A stretch of DNA of 64,000 bases, taken from assembly GCF_014596575.1 (NCBI RefSeq), contig NZ_NASZ01000006.1, positions 87,198-151,197 of the forward strand, in the 5' to 3' direction. A program made the position numbers and the translations under genes. The notes below the pieces were generated by a model that saw only the letters and a list, made by a program, of their open reading frames with translations, made no database searches and was not told the origin of the DNA. Positions within the stretch are counted from its first letter, which is position 1. The number at the start of each line of letters is the position of its first letter. This stretch comes from Flavobacterium pokkalii. Lineage in GTDB: Bacteria; Bacteroidota; Bacteroidia; Flavobacteriales; Flavobacteriaceae. Positions 63,901 to 64,000 of the stretch are shown one piece after another.

Positions 63901-64000
63901 TTATTTCCGGCGGCATCAGTAGCTGTTACGGTTACATTGATAGTTCCGTCGTGAACGGCAGCCTGAGAGGTTCCTGCAGCCGGACTTTGCGAAATCGTTA
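57984..64000 (-). CDS. Giant surface protein with HYR-type repeats, LamG domain and T9SS sorting signal (N-terminus beyond window)
   Basis: The frame is open from the right edge to the stop at 57984, more than 2000 residues; the start is outside. From the right, at least six HYR/Ig-like units occur, each with a DNCG/SDNC and VTDNAG-type motif (for example SDNCAVASV, VTDTSGNTA, SDNCGISSV, ATDDANRTSSC). A LamG-type lectin-like domain follows (SVDFDGNNDYVSF...FSIETWVKPNAVNGTRTVISRKDAG...YKLYVDGLQLA), and the C-terminus is a type A T9SS sorting domain (ISETPVENGIIVYYTNENQLLNI...AVYLVQIQTDKGTFSRKIIIK). Secreted by T9SS and likely surface-attached, in adhesion or polymer binding. Confidence 0.92.
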   Translation of the reverse strand, partial: TISQSPAAGTSQAAVHDGTINVTVTATDAAGNKDSKIVVLTAKDTTNPVLNTGINQSANTSAGVCTASVIVTNAVFSDNCSGATISYTLSGATTNTPTNGQVGTYTFNKGITTIDYTVTDAAGNTTTGSKTITVIDNIKPTITAPPTINTTTNTACTATGVSLGLPITSDNCAVASVTNNHPSTTYPLGNTTVVWTVTDTSGNTATANQIVRVTDNIPPTINCSANKTVNTSADGTGDCTTTVNVGTPITSDNCGISSVIARVSGIIINTNTYQFPTGNTTINWTVTDNAGLTASCDQIITVIDDENPVISCPGDQNVFFNNNCQYSLQDYTSLATSSDNCDNNITITQSPAPGTLISAAQTTVTLTATDDANRTSSCTFKINATDNIPPTAVCKNYTAYLSSNGTINVAASDLNNGSSDNCGIANMTVTPNAFTCSNIGANNVVFTVYDNGGNSSSCNAVITVVDNTPPTVICKNFVVVVDAITRVATIKASDIDNGSNDACGIASMSVSPSQFNDSPNIYTATTTLTVTDVNNNTSSCTATVTVEPPKNLNTYLTGVIVNPVPDNPQAPSALVEVTACPGGITTPKDIKFTLQAIGTYNLQAENVVIWEYSNDNGETWITIPNTDGLLTYTLTGLTSDTFVRLKITEEAIDPVTGEITTITKTSAEAYARFLPPDEPPIIVSHSALDICLGDSVTINAESFYDQPAGQFGKGGKFNYAQPDGWRVDGLDGYFPASGDNGSEKTWKETNSNSNATFSGINYDTTDNTKFAIAHGIRVNDTIYTSLETPVFSTIGMTSSEAILSFNTSYYFCNGGYGEIWLSFDSGNTYTVKLNTNQNYDFDSRTGGTTTSGVKLAKGSGNKCIGRTDPRKLPATLNLGQYAGLSGLRVMFKFYGSTTSCGSVSSSTIPNPDNVSCNIGNTLASGWAIDDVGFAFAQVDDELEWTDEDGNVIAKGTTATVTPVTPGIREYGVTTLVNGCRTDNDAGTNFINVNTSLAYAGEDYAPLASNCGENSIQLNAYDNTKTAVTNYNKGAWKANLYTVPDTASGDTDYPGTGITGSWSIISATSTSCGNSATFSSTTDPDAIFTADPGTYVLRWTLTNGCFDEKSITFIDCKSVDFDGNNDYVSFKDNYNLTGNFSIETWVKPNAVNGTRTVISRKDAGNNTKGYDLSIVNGQVQFNYYNASGANSITTGSYSINTGRWYHLAVTFDGATYKLYVDGLQLATKNGAAPAATNSTTEALLGAMDQVSTTIPVNYFYGWMDEVKIWNKTLGVEQIRQMMNQEIDASGSDVGGVVIPLRISGTDNDSNGIEDNPLLWNDLAGYYRMNVNCGDLTAYKGVSGRLHNINSSEQQTAPIPYTSRVSNQTWDTDNTWTNYDVWDVPNSLGINNQPIDWNIVKTNHKITANSQDLILLGLVVMSNELIITNSGTQNETNPGHGLWITHYLKLDGKMDLVGESQLVQKRYNATEFSESIFEENSTGYIERDQQGKQNSFNYNYWSSPVSNRGAANNSSYSMATILRDGTDSANPKTITFGDGPYFADGSLTSPIKISNRWIWTYSSLTPDSNSNWDNYWQWQYKSSTGLINVADGFSMKGSGGSAPIDAFQNYIYTGKPNSGTISKFIALDQTYLIGNPYPSALDADEFIKDNMKDCSGCRGTANTFGGAIYFWDHFGLSNNHILAQYEGGYATYTLTGGVAAVADDPLNVNNGATGSKIPQRYIPVGQGFFIDAPSGANVQGGTFIFQNSQRAFVREASGNSIFMKVTNEKNSIASKETVDKRMKIRLGFDSPIGSHRQILVGTDPNTSEQFDFGYDARMIDVKENDMFWELENQPLIIQGIPDFNSDKTIPLGIKITDNGESTIKIDALENIPNSLDIYLYDNVSKKYFDLRKDNFTISLPAGEYNKRFSVTFVNQTTSISETPVENGIIVYYTNENQLLNIKNYFNDVNIQSVSLFNILKQNINQWKISDGKQSSIQIPIKNLSSAVYLVQIQTDKGTFSRKIIIK

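Noticed and set aside
1..64000. CRISPR array or rRNA genes.
   Set aside because: No regularly spaced repeats and no rRNA signatures were seen; the repeats found are singular pairs or short heptamers.

Overview
This is AT-rich DNA from a Bacteroidota bacterium, most likely a Flavobacterium or close relative. Supporting signs are a SusC-type outer-membrane receptor, a type 9 secretion (T9SS) C-terminal sorting domain on a very long HYR/LamG surface protein, the two-DUF2807/PspC/PadR cluster, promoters of the TAnnTTTG type, and a CTnDOT-style tra/mob system. Chromosomal genes at both ends flank an integrated conjugative element (ICE) and its cargo.

Layout. 1-2180 (-): N-terminal part of a SusC/RagA receptor, with a strongly folded RNA or leader about 290 nt upstream (2471-2577). 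2737-4286 (+): a small HTH protein and a zeta-like toxin with a small upstream partner. 4641-14796 (+): ICE DNA-processing module with an HTH protein, a DUF4099/DUF3945 protein, topoisomerase III, DUF1896, and an 1801-aa methylase-helicase fusion; a short histone H1-like gene lies inside on the minus strand, and a 43-aa basic ORF follows. 15156-19027 (-): mobC, mobB and mobA, with a hairpin cluster behind mobA that is a good oriT candidate. 19698-21542 (+): ParA-type TraA, DUF3408 protein and TraD. 27989-36858 (+): traE, F, G, I, J, K, a 145-aa unknown, traL, M, N and a small membrane protein. 41475-46763 (-): ssb, DUF932 and the PRTRC genes E, C, F-like, B and ThiF, with a ~200-bp imperfect inverted repeat just upstream of ssb. 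47359-49186 (+): AbiE-type toxin-antitoxin pair. 49664-51226 (-): two unknown genes. 51582-52003: a GIY-YIG gene between two identical 44-nt repeats built from a tRNA 3' end plus its terminator. From 52104 on: trxB, two DUF2807 proteins, PspC, PadR, DUF4870, DUF4442 and the giant T9SS protein, which runs off the right edge.

Cargo sits in clear slots of the ICE backbone. Between traD and traE lie a three-gene unit (QxK nuclease-like protein, NdpA-like nucleoid protein, HEPN-motif Ymh/TIGR02391 protein) that looks like an undescribed defence operon, and a Fic protein. Between the end of the tra operon and the PRTRC block lies a type III CBASS operon (CD-NTase, bacterial HORMA, TRIP13/Pch2-like ATPase, membrane-anchored NUDIX effector) with one extra unrecognised gene, beside a fragment resembling a response-regulator receiver domain. 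Upstream of ssb lies the AbiE pair. No integrase, transposase or other recombinase gene is visible anywhere in the window, so the ICE ends cannot be fixed and its autonomy is in doubt.
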